Origin: DATFFO01 sp963744905 | GTDB lineage: Bacteria > Actinomycetota > Acidimicrobiia > Spongiisociales > ZC4RG35 | DNA: 64,000 bases | Assembly: GCA_963744905.1 (NCBI GenBank) | Contig: CAVUUV010000003.1 | Location: 1 to 64,000, forward strand | Direction of reading: 5' to 3' | Shown here: positions 29,186 to 38,668 of the stretch, piece by piece | How the letters are laid out: each line of letters starts with the position of its first letter | Numbering within the stretch: position 1 is the stretch's first letter | Made by a program: the position numbers and the translations under genes | Notes under the pieces: model-generated | Seen by the model: the letters and a program-made list of their open reading frames with translations, nothing else | Told to the model about the DNA's origin: nothing | Databases searched by the model: none

Positions 29186-29214
29186 GAGGGGCGTGCAGAG
29201 GCTGCACGCCCCTC
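29186..29214 (-). terminator. Hairpin downstream of tRNA-Pro
   Basis: A perfect 12-base-pair stem (GAGGGGCGTGCA with its complement) and a 5-base loop, just 3' of the tRNA on its strand. No clear U-run follows, so it may be a factor-assisted or processing hairpin, not a textbook intrinsic terminator. Confidence 0.6.
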
Positions 29215-29219
29215 GTGGG

Positions 29220-29294
29220 TCGGGATGGCCGGATTCGAACCGGCGGCCTCGTCGTCCCGAACGACGCGCGCTAACCAAGCTGCGCTACATCCCG
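29220..29294 (-). tRNA. tRNA-Pro (anticodon CGG)
   Basis: Clover-leaf on the minus strand: acceptor CGGGATG paired with CATCCCG plus discriminator A, D-arm GCGC...GCGC with AGCTTGGTTA loop, anticodon stem CGTCG/CGACG around loop TTCGGGA (anticodon CGG), and T-arm GCCGG-TTCGAAT-CCGGC. No CCA is encoded. It lies between the S8 peptidase and metallophosphoesterase genes. Confidence 0.95.
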
Positions 29295-29392
29295 GTGGCC
29301 CGGTACGGGCGCACGGAGCGTACCGACGGGCCCGACGCGGCGGCCAACCACCGCTGCGTGTCCGTGCGCGCACGGGCCGTCGGGCCCGCCGG

Positions 29393-30293
29393 TCAGGCCG
29401 TGAGGTGGAGCACCGAGGCCTCGGGCCGGCAGCAGAAGCGGTACGGGGCGTGGCACGACTGGCCCGAGGCCGGGCGTGACGTGCAGCCAGCGGTTGCGCC
29501 ACCGCGAGGCGCCACGCGCACGGTCCAGGGGCAGGTCGCAGTTGGCGGTCAGCGCACCGACCCCCGGCAGGCGCACCTGTCCGCCGTGGGTGTGCCCGGC
29601 CAGCAGGACGTCGGCACCGGCATCCACCAGCAGGTCGAGTGCGGCGGTGTAGGGCGCGTGGACCAGGCCGAGGTGCAGGTCGGCGTCGTCGGGCGGTGCG
29701 AGCGCCGCGGACGGCGGCAGCAGGCGTCGCTGTCGAGGTGGGGGTCGTCGATCCCGCCGACGGCGATGCGTGCGGCCGCCGACCTCCAGCGTCGCGCGCT
29801 CGTCGCGCAGCACCGTGCCACCCGGTGGCCTGCAGCCCTGCCACGAAGCGGTCGGTGTCGCAGCGGGCCGCCCGTGCGTCGCGCGTCCGGGTCGGTGAAG
29901 TACAGCAACGGGGACTTGGGCACCGGGCCGAAGCAGGTCGTTGGAGCCGAGCACGACCAGCCCCGGGGTGCCGTCCGCCGTGAGCGCCGCGAGCATGTCC
30001 ACCGTGGCGTCCTCGGCGCCCACCGCGCCCAGCAGGTCACCCGTGGCCACCACGAGGTCGACGTCGACCGTGCGGCCGAGCTCGCGCACGTGGTCGACCA
30101 GCCGCGGGTCGGGCGGGGTCAGGTGGGTGTCGGCGAGGTGGAGGATCGACAGCGGGGGCCCGTCGGTCCAGCACGCCGTCCAGCACGTGGTCGCGGCGGC
30201 GGAACCACCAGCGCTCGACGAACGTGCCGTACGCCACGCACGCGGCAGCCGCGGCGAGGCCGCCCGCGGCGAGCCTTGGTCGACCGGGTGCAT
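29393..30293 (-). pseudogene. Calcineurin-like metallophosphoesterase (YkuE-type), frameshifted
   Basis: About 300 residues. N-terminal anchor AAGGLAAAAACVAYGTFVERW, then metal-site motifs LSILHLADTHL (D-x-H), VVATGDLLG (GD), LGSNDL (variant of GNHD with Ser for His), LGLVHAPY and LLAGHTHGGQVRLPG. C-terminus HVTPGLG ... RFCCRPEASVLHLTA resembles YkuE-type phosphoesterases. ATG 30293 overlaps the PBP stop (TGATG), a pairing often seen in Actinobacteria. Several indels. Confidence 0.82.
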
Positions 30294-33036
30294 CAGGCGC
30301 GTCGTCCTGGTGCGCGTTGCCGCCGGACCGCCGCCGCCGCCACCGCCGCCGCCACCGCCGCCGGCTTCCGCCGCCGTCCTGCTCGTCCTTCGTCGCTTCG
30401 GTGGGCACGCACGACCGACCAGGGTGAGCTGACGGGTCGTCCTCGGGGACGTACTCCGTGACCCGGCTCCAGCGACTGCGCGAGGACGAGCCCGTCGTCG
30501 GCCTCGACGTTGGTGCGTCGCTCCTGCATGACGACGGTGAAGCCGGCATCCAGCGCAGCCTTGCGAGCCTGCTCGCGCGGCGCGCCGACGAAGTTGGGCA
30601 CCGTCGGGCTCGGGCTGGCTGCCGTCGGAGAGTTGGACCACGACGGCGCGTCCGGCGGGCACGCTGCTGCCGGCCTCGGGGGCCTGGCGCAGGAACGTGT
30701 TCTCCGGGCGGTAGTCCTCGACCGTCTCGACGAAGAGCCGGAGGTTGGCCTCCTCGACCAGCGCGCGCATCTGCGGAGATCGAGGTGACCCGCTCAGGTC
30801 GGGACACCGGGCGCGCGGGCTGCGGGCCCGGGCGCGGGGAACGACCCGGGTTCCACGCCCTCCATGCGCCTGTTGCATGTACTGCGACCACATCGGCGCC
30901 GGGATCGTGCCGCCGAACACACGGCTGCGGTACTGGCCCGCGATGGTCTGGTTCTCCAGGAAGCGGGTCTCGACACACCCGCGCGTGTTGCGCTCGGTGT
31001 CGACTGCGAAGCACTGGTTGGTCTCCTGCTCGCACTTCTCCGGGTTGAGGTCGCAGTCGTACTGGGTGACGCCGTTCGGGTAGCCGATCCAGGCAGCCGT
31101 GGCCAGCTGGGGGACGTAGCCGACGAACCACGCGTCGCGGTAGTCCTGCGTCGTCCCGGTCTTGCCGCGGGCCGGGTGCGGGCTGAGGTCGCCGGCGATG
31201 AACGGCGCCGTGCCGCCGGAGGTGACCGGGCCCTGCATGATGTCGATCACGCGCCGGGCGATCTCCTGGTCGATGGCCTGGTTGCAGTCCGGGCTGTGCT
31301 CGTAGAGCAGCTCGCCGTCGCGGGTCTCGATCCGGCTGATGGCGTAGGGGCGGCAGTACTGGCCCTCGGCGGCCAGCGTCGCGTAGGCGGTCGCCATCTC
31401 CAGCGGGAACACCTCGCCGGTGCCGAGTGCGATCGAGCACACCGGGGTGATCTCCGAGGCGAAGATGCCCGATCGCGGTGGGCGGTCTCGACGACCTTCT
31501 CGGGGCCGACCTCGCTGATCAGCTGGGCGTGGAAGACATTGCTGGAGGCCTTGACGCCGGAGTACATGTCGTAGCGTGCGGCCGCCGCCGCCGAAGTTGT
31601 TGGGGCGCCACGGTTCGTTGTCGGAGCACTGCGCCGGGCCGTCGATGAGCTGGCCGCTGCGCGCGTCGGCCGTCCAGCCCGGCGGGAAGCCGGACTCGAG
31701 TGCAGCGGTGATCAGCACGGGCTTGAACGAGGAGCCCGGCTGCCGGCCGCTGCGCGTGGAGTTCGCGTCGGCGGGGATCAGCGGGTTGAACTTGGTCTTG
31801 TCGCACAGGACCCGGCCTGGTCGTCGTGGCCGAGTTCGGGGTCGCCGATGTCGCACGAGCCGTAGTCGAAGGGACCCAGCGCCATCGTGCGGATCGCGCC
31901 GTCGCCGGGCTCGACGGAGACGATGCCGCCGAACGGCTCCTTGGCGACCTCCTCGCGGGGCTCGTCCTCGTAGGTGAGGTGGTCCATGATGGACTGCTCG
32001 GCCTCGGCCTGCGCGCTCCGGGTCCAGCGTGGTGTAGATGCGCAGGCCCGACTGGAACACCGAGGTGATGCGCTCGTCCTCGGTCGCGCCGAGCGCGTCC
32101 AGGAGGTCCTGGGGGATCCCCATCGGTTCGGCAGCCGCCTGCTTGTAGAGCTGGCGGGTGATGAAGTCGACCCAGTAGGGCTCGTCGGGCGAGCGGCGGT
32201 CGGTCGGCTTGACCTGCAGCGGCTTGGTCCTGCTCACGCTGCGGCGACCTCGGAGGAGATGTAGCCGTTGGGCGCCATCTGCTGCAGCACGACGTCGCGC
32301 CGTCCGCGGGCGTTGCGCGGGTTGGTGATGGGGTTGTTGCCCTCGGGGCTGCGGATCATGCCCGGCGATCGTCGCGGCCTGGCCCAGCGTGAGCTCGTCC
32401 AGCGACACGGAGAAGTAGCGCTCGGCGGCCTTGCCGACGCCGTAGACGCCCTGCCCCAGCGGGATCCGGTTGAGGTAGCCCTCGAGGATCTCGTCCTTGG
32501 TCAGCTGCTCCTCGATCTGGACCGCCCACAGCGCCTCCTGGAGCTTGCGGTCGTAGCTCTCCTCGCTGCGGCGGTCCTGGTCGATGTAGGTGTTCTTGAC
32601 GAACTGCTGGGTGATCGTGGAGGCGCCCGACTCGATCTCGCCGGCGACGAAGTTGCCGGCCGCGGCGCGGATGATCGACTCGATGTTGATGCCGTCGTGC
32701 TCCCAGAAGGCAGCGTCCTCGGTGGCGACCACGGCATTGATCAGGTCCTGCGGCACCTCCTCCAGCGAGACGACCAGCCGCGACTCGCGGAAGGAGATCT
32801 CGGCGATCTCCGAGCCGTCCGCGGCGTAGATGAACGAGTTCTCGTAGACCGGGTCGGCGTCGGGAAGCGGGGGCACGTCGAAGACGTCGCGCTGGACCGT
32901 CTCGACGGTCTCGGTGGCGAAGACGGCGGCGGGCAGCACCAGTGCGGTGAGCATGCCCGGCGACCGCTGCGCCGACGACGGCGAGCAGGGCGAGGCGGGC
33001 CATCACGCCGGCGGAGCGGCGGAGGAGGACGGGCAC
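30293..33036 (-). pseudogene. Class A penicillin-binding protein with PASTA domains, frameshifted
   Basis: Bifunctional peptidoglycan synthase of about 910 residues. GTG start 33036 with GGAG upstream; signal anchor MARLALLAVVGAAVAGMLTALVLPA; glycosyltransferase motifs VATEDAAFWEHDGI and GASTITQQFVKN and LEGYLNRIPLGQGVYGV; transpeptidase motifs SSFKP (SxxK), SSN (SxN) and GKTGTTQD (KTG). The C-terminus has PASTA-like repeats (NTFLRQAPEAGSSVPAGRAV; PNFVGAPREQARKAALDAGF) and a long glycine run at about 30330-30365. Indels break the frame in five or more places. Divergent from whiB. Confidence 0.92.
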
Positions 33037-33343
33037 GAGGTCTCCGGGAGGGAGGCGGGCGGAGGGGCGCTCACGTGGCCCGGCGACCAACGAGCACATG
33101 TCCGTCACAGGTTCCCAGCCAGACGCGCGGTCGGCAACGGCATGCGGACAAGGCGCACACCTGAGGACAGTCGGAACACCGTCTGAGCGGTTGTCGGCGT
33201 ATCACGGTACGCACTGAGAGTCAGATTCCATGCGGTACTAGTCACCCCGGGTGGCGTTCGATGTGGTGAGAAGGTGTCACACGACGTATGCAACGACATG
33301 TGTCTATGGTCGCATGTCAGGGCGATGAGGGAGCGGATGAGCC

Positions 33344-33682
33344 ATGGACGACCAGAGCACCGAGTGGACCCGGCGTGCGCGGTGCCGGGGGTTGGACCCG
33401 GAGCAGTTCTTCGTCCGGAGCCTGCAGCAGGCCAAGTCAGCGATCCGGGTCTGCCAGCGGTGCCCGGTCCGACAGGACTGCCTCGACTACGCCGTGGACG
33501 AGGCGATCGAGGTCGGCGTCTGGGGCGGCCTGACCGAGCGGCAGCGTCGCGCCTACGCCCGCCGCCGCCTGGCCGAGGCCCGACGAACTAGCGCGGCTGC
33601 GGTCTGCCGCGGCCCGCCTCGCGGCCCGCCCACTGAGCCAGCAGCGATGACGCGAGCGTCACGAGGTAGCCGCTGGCGTTGA
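33344..33682 (+). CDS. WhiB-family iron-sulfur transcription regulator
   Basis: A 4Fe-4S regulator unique to Actinobacteria. The four ligands are Cys in RRARCRGLDPEQFF, CQRCPVRQDCLDYA (C-x2-C-x5-C) and the turn GVWGG followed by basic RQRRAYARRRLAEARR, which contacts DNA. The start ATG 33344 follows GAGGGAG. The C-terminal 25 residues after RRTS overlap the converging YbjN gene and are unlike WhiB; a one-base indel near 33585 would end the protein at 33591, the normal size. WhiB proteins often sit near cell-wall genes, here PBP. Confidence 0.92.
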   Translation: MDDQSTEWTRRARCRGLDPEQFFVRSLQQAKSAIRVCQRCPVRQDCLDYAVDEAIEVGVWGGLTERQRRAYARRRLAEARRTSAAAVCRGPPRGPPTEPAAMTRASRGSRWR

Positions 33683-34426
33683 CGGGGTCGTGGTCCTCGG
33701 ACGGCTCGGGTGGGTGCACCGAGCGCTGGACGTCCTCGGGCTCGTCCTCGAAGTTGGCGCCGCCGAACTTCTCGCGGATCAGCTCGGCGACCTGTGAGGC
33801 GGTGGAGGCGACCGAGAGGATCGCGCCGCGCAGTTCCGGGCCGTCCAGCGTCCCTCCGAGCAGGGAGTGGCGCAGCCAGACGCCCCGCTGCTCCGGCTCG
33901 TAGGAGAAGGCGCCGAACGCCATGCGGTGGTTCGTCCGCAGCAGGAACGCCGCCAGGTCGGGCACCAGGTCGACGCCGAGGTTGGTGATCGAGAAGACCC
34001 CGACGTGGGGGCCGAGTGGTCCGGGTCCGACGGTGACGAAGATCCGCGCGCCCTGGGCGGTGAAGGTCATGTTGCCCAGCGCATCGACCTCGTAGCCCCC
34101 GAGCATCGCGCGCAGGAGGGCTGCCGACGTAGCCCGCAACTCGTCGGCGTCGACGAAGACGCCGGTGCGACGCGGCGGCGGTGCGGGTTGGATCCCCTGC
34201 GCCGCAGCGCGCTCGACGAGCATTCCCGCGCGGCGGGGTGTCGACCTCGCGTCGTTCGCTGTCCGACTCGCCCGCTGACCCGTCGGCCGAGTCGTCCTCG
34301 CGAGCCACCTGCCCGATGCCGTCGCCGTCGGCGTCGACCTCGTGGGCGCCCGTCGGCTCGGCCTCCGGGGTCGGGCGCCCCGTCGTCCCCGGGGTCGCCG
34401 GTCGCTGCCTCGTCGTGGTCGGCCAC
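33588..34426 (-). pseudogene. YbjN-domain protein, frameshifted
   Basis: About 275 residues. GTG start 34426 gives VADHDEAATGDPGDDGAPDP and an acidic N-terminal stretch, then RTGVFVDADELRATSAALLR, DALGNMTFTAQGARIFVTVG, VFSITNLGVDLVPDLAAFLL, AFGAFSYEPEQRGVWLRHSL and ASTASQVAELIREKFGG. This matches the CesT/YbjN (secretion-chaperone-like) fold. At least two indels near 34220 and 34375. Found in the ArsA-WhiB neighbourhood of many Actinobacteria; function unknown. Confidence 0.72.
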
Positions 34427-34439
34427 GGGTGCTCCTCGG

Positions 34440-35579
34440 TCAGGCGTCGGGGTCGGCGGCCACCAGGTGGTCGGCGATCGTGGAGAGGCTCGACAGGTCG
34501 TGGACGTCGCGTCGGAGCATCGGCACCTCGACCAGCGCGGCCGGCTCGCGACCGTAGAGGGCGGCGTCGACGTCGCGTCGTTCGCGCCCCGCGAGGGCCG
34601 CGGTGTCGGCCAGCAGCTGCACGATGCCGTGCTGGGCCGGGTCCTCCAGGCGGCCTGCGACCTCGCGCAGGGCCCCGACGTCCTGGCCACCGGGCGGCAG
34701 GGGGTGCATGCGGTTGATCACGACCCCGGCGGCGTGCAGGCCCTCCTGCTGCAGGCGGTCGAGGAAGAACCGGGCCTCGCGCAGCGGTGGGGGCTGGGGG
34801 CTGGCGACGACCACGAACTGCGACGACGGGTCGCGCAGCAGCGTCGAGCACGGCATCGGCGCGCTCCTTGAAGCCCTCGTACATCCCCTCGAAGTTGCTG
34901 AAGAAGTCGGCAAGGTCCTCCAGCAGGTCCATGCCCGTGACCTTGCCGGCCACGCGCATGAAGGTCGTGGCGCCGGCGTTGACGAAGCGGCCGATGCCCT
35001 TGCTGGTGGCCATCGCCGGCTTGAGCAGGGCGTGGAGCAGGCGGCCCTCGAGGAACGAGGTCATGCGCTGCGGGGCGTCGAGGAAGTCCAGCGCGCTGCG
35101 GGTCGGCGGGGTGTCGATGACCAGCAGGTCGTAGATCGCCCTGCTCGTGCAGCTCGTGGAGCTTCTCCATCGCCATGTACTCCTGCGTGCCCGACAGCGA
35201 GTCGACGACAGGGTCTGGTAGATCCGGTTGGCCTTGATCGCCCGCGCCCGCGCCGGCGAGGTCGCATGGCGGTCGATCAGGGCGTCGAAGGTCGACTGCA
35301 TGTCCAGCATCATCGCCTCGAGGCTGGCCCGGTGCGTCCCCGACGTCGACCTGCTGGGGTTCGCTGGCGAGGGTCTCCAGGCCCATCGCCTGCGCGAGGC
35401 GCCGGGCGGGGTCGATGGTCATCACCAGCACGCGCCGCCCCTGCCGTGCGCCGTCCAGGCCCAGTGCCGCCGCGCTGGTGGTCTTGCCGACGCCGCCGGC
35501 GCCGGTGGTGACCAGGATGTGGGCATCGGCGATCGCGCGGGGCCAGCGACCTGCTGCGTGCCTCCTCCAGTGCATTCAC
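34440..35579 (-). pseudogene. ArsA-like (GET3/ArsA family) ATPase, second copy, frameshifted
   Basis: P-loop ATPase of the anion-transporting/tail-anchor-insertion family. GTG start 35579 (VNALEEARSRSLAPR), then HILVTTGAGGVGKTTSAAAL with the deviant KGGVGKT-type P-loop, GRRVLVMTIDPARRLAQAMG, QVDVGDAP, and the C-terminal half QFVVVASPQPPPLREARFFL, AAGVVINRMHPLPPGGQDV, REPAALVEVPMLRRDVHDL. Middle part is shifted across frames. It overlaps nothing but lies 75 bases after the sister ATPase, in the same direction; the pair is typical of Actinobacteria and may form a heterodimer. Confidence 0.82.
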
Positions 35580-35654
35580 GTCGTGCTCCCGTGCCCGGGG
35601 CGGTTGCTCCAGCCGGGCACCTCGTCCAGACGGTTGCCGGGCACCCCGGTCTGG

Positions 35655-36647
35655 TCAGCCGAGCACGTCGGCGAACAGCTCCAGCTCGTCCTCGGCGAAG
35701 CGCGGGCGGGCCAGCAGCGGCAGCTCCAACAGGGGCTGGTCGGTGCGCTCGCCCAGGTCGCTGCGCAGCTCGGCCTGCAGGTCGACCCGCTCGACGTGGG
35801 CCTCGGCGAGCTCGATGGCCTCCTTGGCGTCAGCGACGTCCAGTTCGCCGCCGGTCGCACGTACCGCTGCTGCGAGGTCCTCCGGGCCGGCGGCCACTGC
35901 CTCGGCGATCTCGGGGGCGGCCAGCCGGGGGGTGACGACCTGGTTGGCCACGATCGCGGCGACGCCCGACCCCGGCGCTGGTCAGCTGCTGGCAGCCCTC
36001 GACCGCCTCCTGCACCGGCATCTCCTCCAGCAGCGTGACCACGACCGCCTTGCTGCGAGTGGGGTCCTGGAGCATGTCGCGGATCTGGCCGGCCTGGCGC
36101 TTGATCGGCCCGACGCGCACGATCTCGGTGACGCCGTCGGGTGCCTGCAGGAACGGGACGATCCGCCCGGTCGGTGGGGCGTCGAGCACGATCAGGTCGT
36201 ACTGGCGCCGGCCGTCCTCGCGGCGGCGGGCCTCGATCTCGTAGACCTTCCCGATCAGCAGCAGGTCACGCAGGCCGGGGCCGCAGCGGTCACGAAGTCG
36301 ATCGCGTTGGAGCGCTCCATCAGCCACTGCACGCGCTTGAGGCCGTAGAACAGCTCGAGGTACTCGTAGACGGCTGCGGCCGGATCCAGCGAGGTGCCGT
36401 GCAGCCGCGGGCGGAACTCGCGCTCCTGGTAGTCCCACGGCTGGGTCTCGAACAGTCGCGATCCTGACTGGCGTGCCTCGACCTCGACCAGCAGCGTGCG
36501 CTGGCCCTGCTCGACCGCGGCCAGTGCCAGCGTGGCGGCCACGGTCGTCTTGCCCACGCCGCCCTTGCCGGTGACGACCAGGAGGTTCGGCGCGAGCAGT
36601 TCCTCCAGGGACACAGCGGGGAGGGCGCTCTGCGACGTTTCGGGCAC
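35655..36647 (-). pseudogene. ArsA-like (GET3/ArsA family) ATPase, first copy, frameshifted
   Basis: Sister of the downstream ATPase. N-terminus PNLLVVTGKGGVGKTTVAAT holds the canonical deviant Walker A with two lysines; LLVEVEARQSGSRLFE, AVYEYLELFYGLKRVQWLM, YDLIVLDAPPTGRIVPFLQA (Walker B/switch II), EIVRVGPIKRQAGQIRDML and VVVTLLEEMPVQEAVEG follow. The C-terminus ends RFAEDELELFADVLG. GTG 36647 was chosen because GGGAG precedes it. Two or three indels (near 36290 and 35970). No arsenic genes are nearby, so a role in arsenite resistance is unlikely. Confidence 0.85.
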
Positions 36648-36682
36648 GGGGGCTCCCACGAGCGGGGGCGACGGGCCGCAGC

Positions 36683-37324
36683 CTACGTGCTGGTAGACGT
36701 CGCATCGTCCGTTCGGGCGGCAACGGTGGCACGGTGTCGCCACCGGTCCCGGCCGCCCGCACGTGGTCGAGCAGCAGCCGAGCAGCAGATCACGCCCATC
36801 GCTGCGCGCGCATGCGGCCTGGTGGGGTTCGGGGCTGCCGTCGAGGTCGGAGGCGATGCAGCCACGCACGGCTGCGACCAGTGCGCCGACGAGTGTCGCG
36901 CGTTGCTGCGCCGGCACGCCCAGCGCGATCAGCGCGTCCTGGACCGGCAGCAGCAGCTGCGCCCGCGCGGCGGAGAGTTCGGGGTCCGACCGCTGCGCTC
37001 GATCCGACCGATCGGAGTGCGTCGTACCGCGCAGGGTGCTGCAGCGCCCAGTCGCGGGCTGCCTGGATCATCGTGCCCAGTTGGTCGCCGGTGGCGTCGT
37101 GCTGCGCCGTCTCCAGCACCGCGAGCAGCTGGTCGGCAGCGACGAAGGCTGACCGCGCGACGCAGCCCGTCCAGTCCGTCGACGTGGTGGTAGACCGAGG
37201 GTGGCCGGCAGCCGACCTCAGCGGCGACGGCAGCGACGGTCAACCCGTCCACGCCCTCACGGTCGCAGACGCGCACTGCCGCCGCGACCACGTCCTCCCG
37301 TGCAACACCAAGTCGCCGTGCCAC
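36683..37324 (-). pseudogene. TetR-family transcriptional regulator, frameshifted
   Basis: N-terminal HTH: VARRLGVAREDVVAAAVRVC then DGLTVAAVAAEVGCRPPSVY, the recognition helix followed by HHVDGLDGL, as in TetR proteins. The ligand-binding half (LETAQHDATGDQLGTMIQAA; DWALQHPARYDALRS; ALIALGVPAQQRATLVGALV; AVRGCIASDL) resembles a WHG/TetR_C_33 domain. Two to three frame changes; the end is uncertain. GTG start at 37324. Confidence 0.8.
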
Positions 37325-37474
37325 GGCCGCCCCCTTGACCGTCGAGTACTGGAGAGCGAGGCTACGAGCAATCCGCGGGGTTGGCAGGCCGAACGGGCTG
37401 CGACCCGGCAGCGCGCCCCTCGCGCGGCCCCCGGGCGTGGGTCCGGGCCACCATGCCCCCCGGCGGTACCGTCC

Positions 37475-37495
37475 GCGCCATGTTGTCACCACATC
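37475..37495. other. Probable chimeric or recombination junction between two genomes
   Basis: On the left is very GC-rich sequence upstream of a TetR gene. On the right, a DUF499 ATPase is cut in mid-protein: the minus-strand reading IDEIAAHMRSL ... FLFNLFAACADV is followed by TTWRGRYRRG, which no longer looks like the family. Base composition and codon use drop visibly across this point. No adapter sequence is seen here, so assembly chimerism and true recombination cannot be separated. Confidence 0.6.
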
Positions 37496-38205
37496 GGCGC
37501 AAGCCGCAAACAGATTGAAGAGGAACGCCGGTATGGCGTCGGCCTGCCTTCTCACGTCGGGGTCGCCAGAGGCAGAAAGGGACCGCATGTGGGCGGCGAT
37601 CTCGTCGATGATGACGAGGGTCGGCTTCGTGACTCGAAGATATCTACCGATACGTTCTTGCCTGGCGGGGTACGAGTCTCTTCCTGGTGGGAGACAGCGC
37701 TCCACGCCTCGTCACCCAACTGGGCGGCGATGCCGCCCCAAATAGTCTTGACCCGGCGTCCGGCGATTTCGGACTCCGCCGACAGGGTCCAAAGCGTCAC
37801 CCACCACGGCCGCGACTTGGCACTCATCTGGGAGGAGGTCGGGATCGACGAAACTCGCCGATCGCCAGCGGACGCGCTCCGGTGGCCAGGTGATAGGCGG
37901 CGATTAGACCGTGCGCTCCTCGCCACCGCCGAAGCTGGTCTGGAAAGCGAACGACACCGTGCTCGGCTCCCTGTACATGCCCACCTTTACCCGAGAGGCG
38001 ACCGAAGGTCGAGGTGAGGAGGTCGCGGAGACCCCGGGTGGGGTAGGTGATAGCGAAGAACTCCGTCGGGCTCTCCATAGACCGGATATTTCTCAGGCGA
38101 CCGCACCACCTGATCCAATTGGGCGGCGAAATGGGCATCAGTCAAGCCGCCCGACAGTACGTCTCGACGCGGCTCACAGGTTTCGGTTATCGGGCGCAAT
38201 GCCAT
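37487..38205 (-). pseudogene. DUF499 ATPase, N-terminal fragment
   Basis: DUF499 (PF04465-type) P-loop ATPases are large defence-island proteins; PglY/BrxC of BREX systems belong to this family as far as I know. Visible: ITETCEPRRDVLSGGLTDAH, FAAQLDQVVRSPEKYPVYGE, PTRGLRDLLTSTFGRLSG, then QTSFGGG where the P-loop should read GGGKTH but is GGGEERT, LIAAYHLATGARPLA, VKTIWGGIAAQLGDEAWS, and Walker B-like TLVIIDEIAAHMRSLSASG. Indels near 37930 and others. The C-terminal two thirds are lost at the junction. ATG start 38205. Confidence 0.72.
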
Positions 38206-38651
38206 TCTGTTGCTCGTCCTTCCTCGTCCACTTGCCGAAGATAGCTGGAGGGTCTGACAGATCCACGGCCAGCTGATTCCTGATGTTGTCGGCTGAGCCC
38301 GGCGAACCCTTGAGCGTGGCCCCTCTCACGGTATTGCGACGCCGTCGAGCGGGCAACGCAGTTGGATGCCCTCCGCATGGACCGCAACCGCATCGAGAAG
38401 CGGGGTATACCCCGTGGCTGGTAACGCCTGGGGTCGAGGTTCTCGACCGATTCCAGGTCCTGTCCGTCGATGAGGATCTCGAACGGGTCTTGTCCGTCGA
38501 ATTGGACCAGCGTCACCCGGGCTGTGCCGGGCTCCTGACGCTGTTGTTCTAGGAAGGTGTTGAACCCTCCCACGATGTCGTCGGCGATAGTGGCCATCGA
38601 CCCGGAACGGTCGAGGAGGATGGAAATGTGCACTGGTGTCTTGTCGCTCAT
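38187..38651 (-). pseudogene. von Willebrand factor A domain protein, 3'-disrupted
   Basis: ATG start at 38651 with AAAGGAG upstream. Starts MSDKTPVHISILLDRSGSMA, holding the MIDAS motif DxSxS (here DRSGS), then FNTFLEQQRQEPGTARVTLV and FDGQDPFEILIDGQDL. Just before the second metal-site loop (RGYTPLLDAV in another frame) the frame shifts near 38405, and the remaining 200 bases do not continue the fold, running into the DUF499 start. The gene is probably cut short. Follows rmuC by 17 bases. Confidence 0.75.
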
Positions 38652-38668
38652 GGTGTTCTCCTTTGCTT

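Noticed and set aside
29104..29300. Protein frames across the tRNA-Pro locus on both strands
   Set aside because: They overlap a convincing tRNA and have no family resemblance.
30330..30365. Glycine-run at the PBP C-terminus as a special anchor
   Set aside because: GGC/GGT runs are prone to sequencing slippage and low-complexity tails are common in such PBPs; frame here is uncertain.
34440..36647. Arsenite efflux pump ATPases (arsA) as arsenic resistance genes
   Set aside because: No arsB, arsC or arsR nearby; paired ArsA-like ATPases are usual next to whiB/PBP in Actinobacteria.
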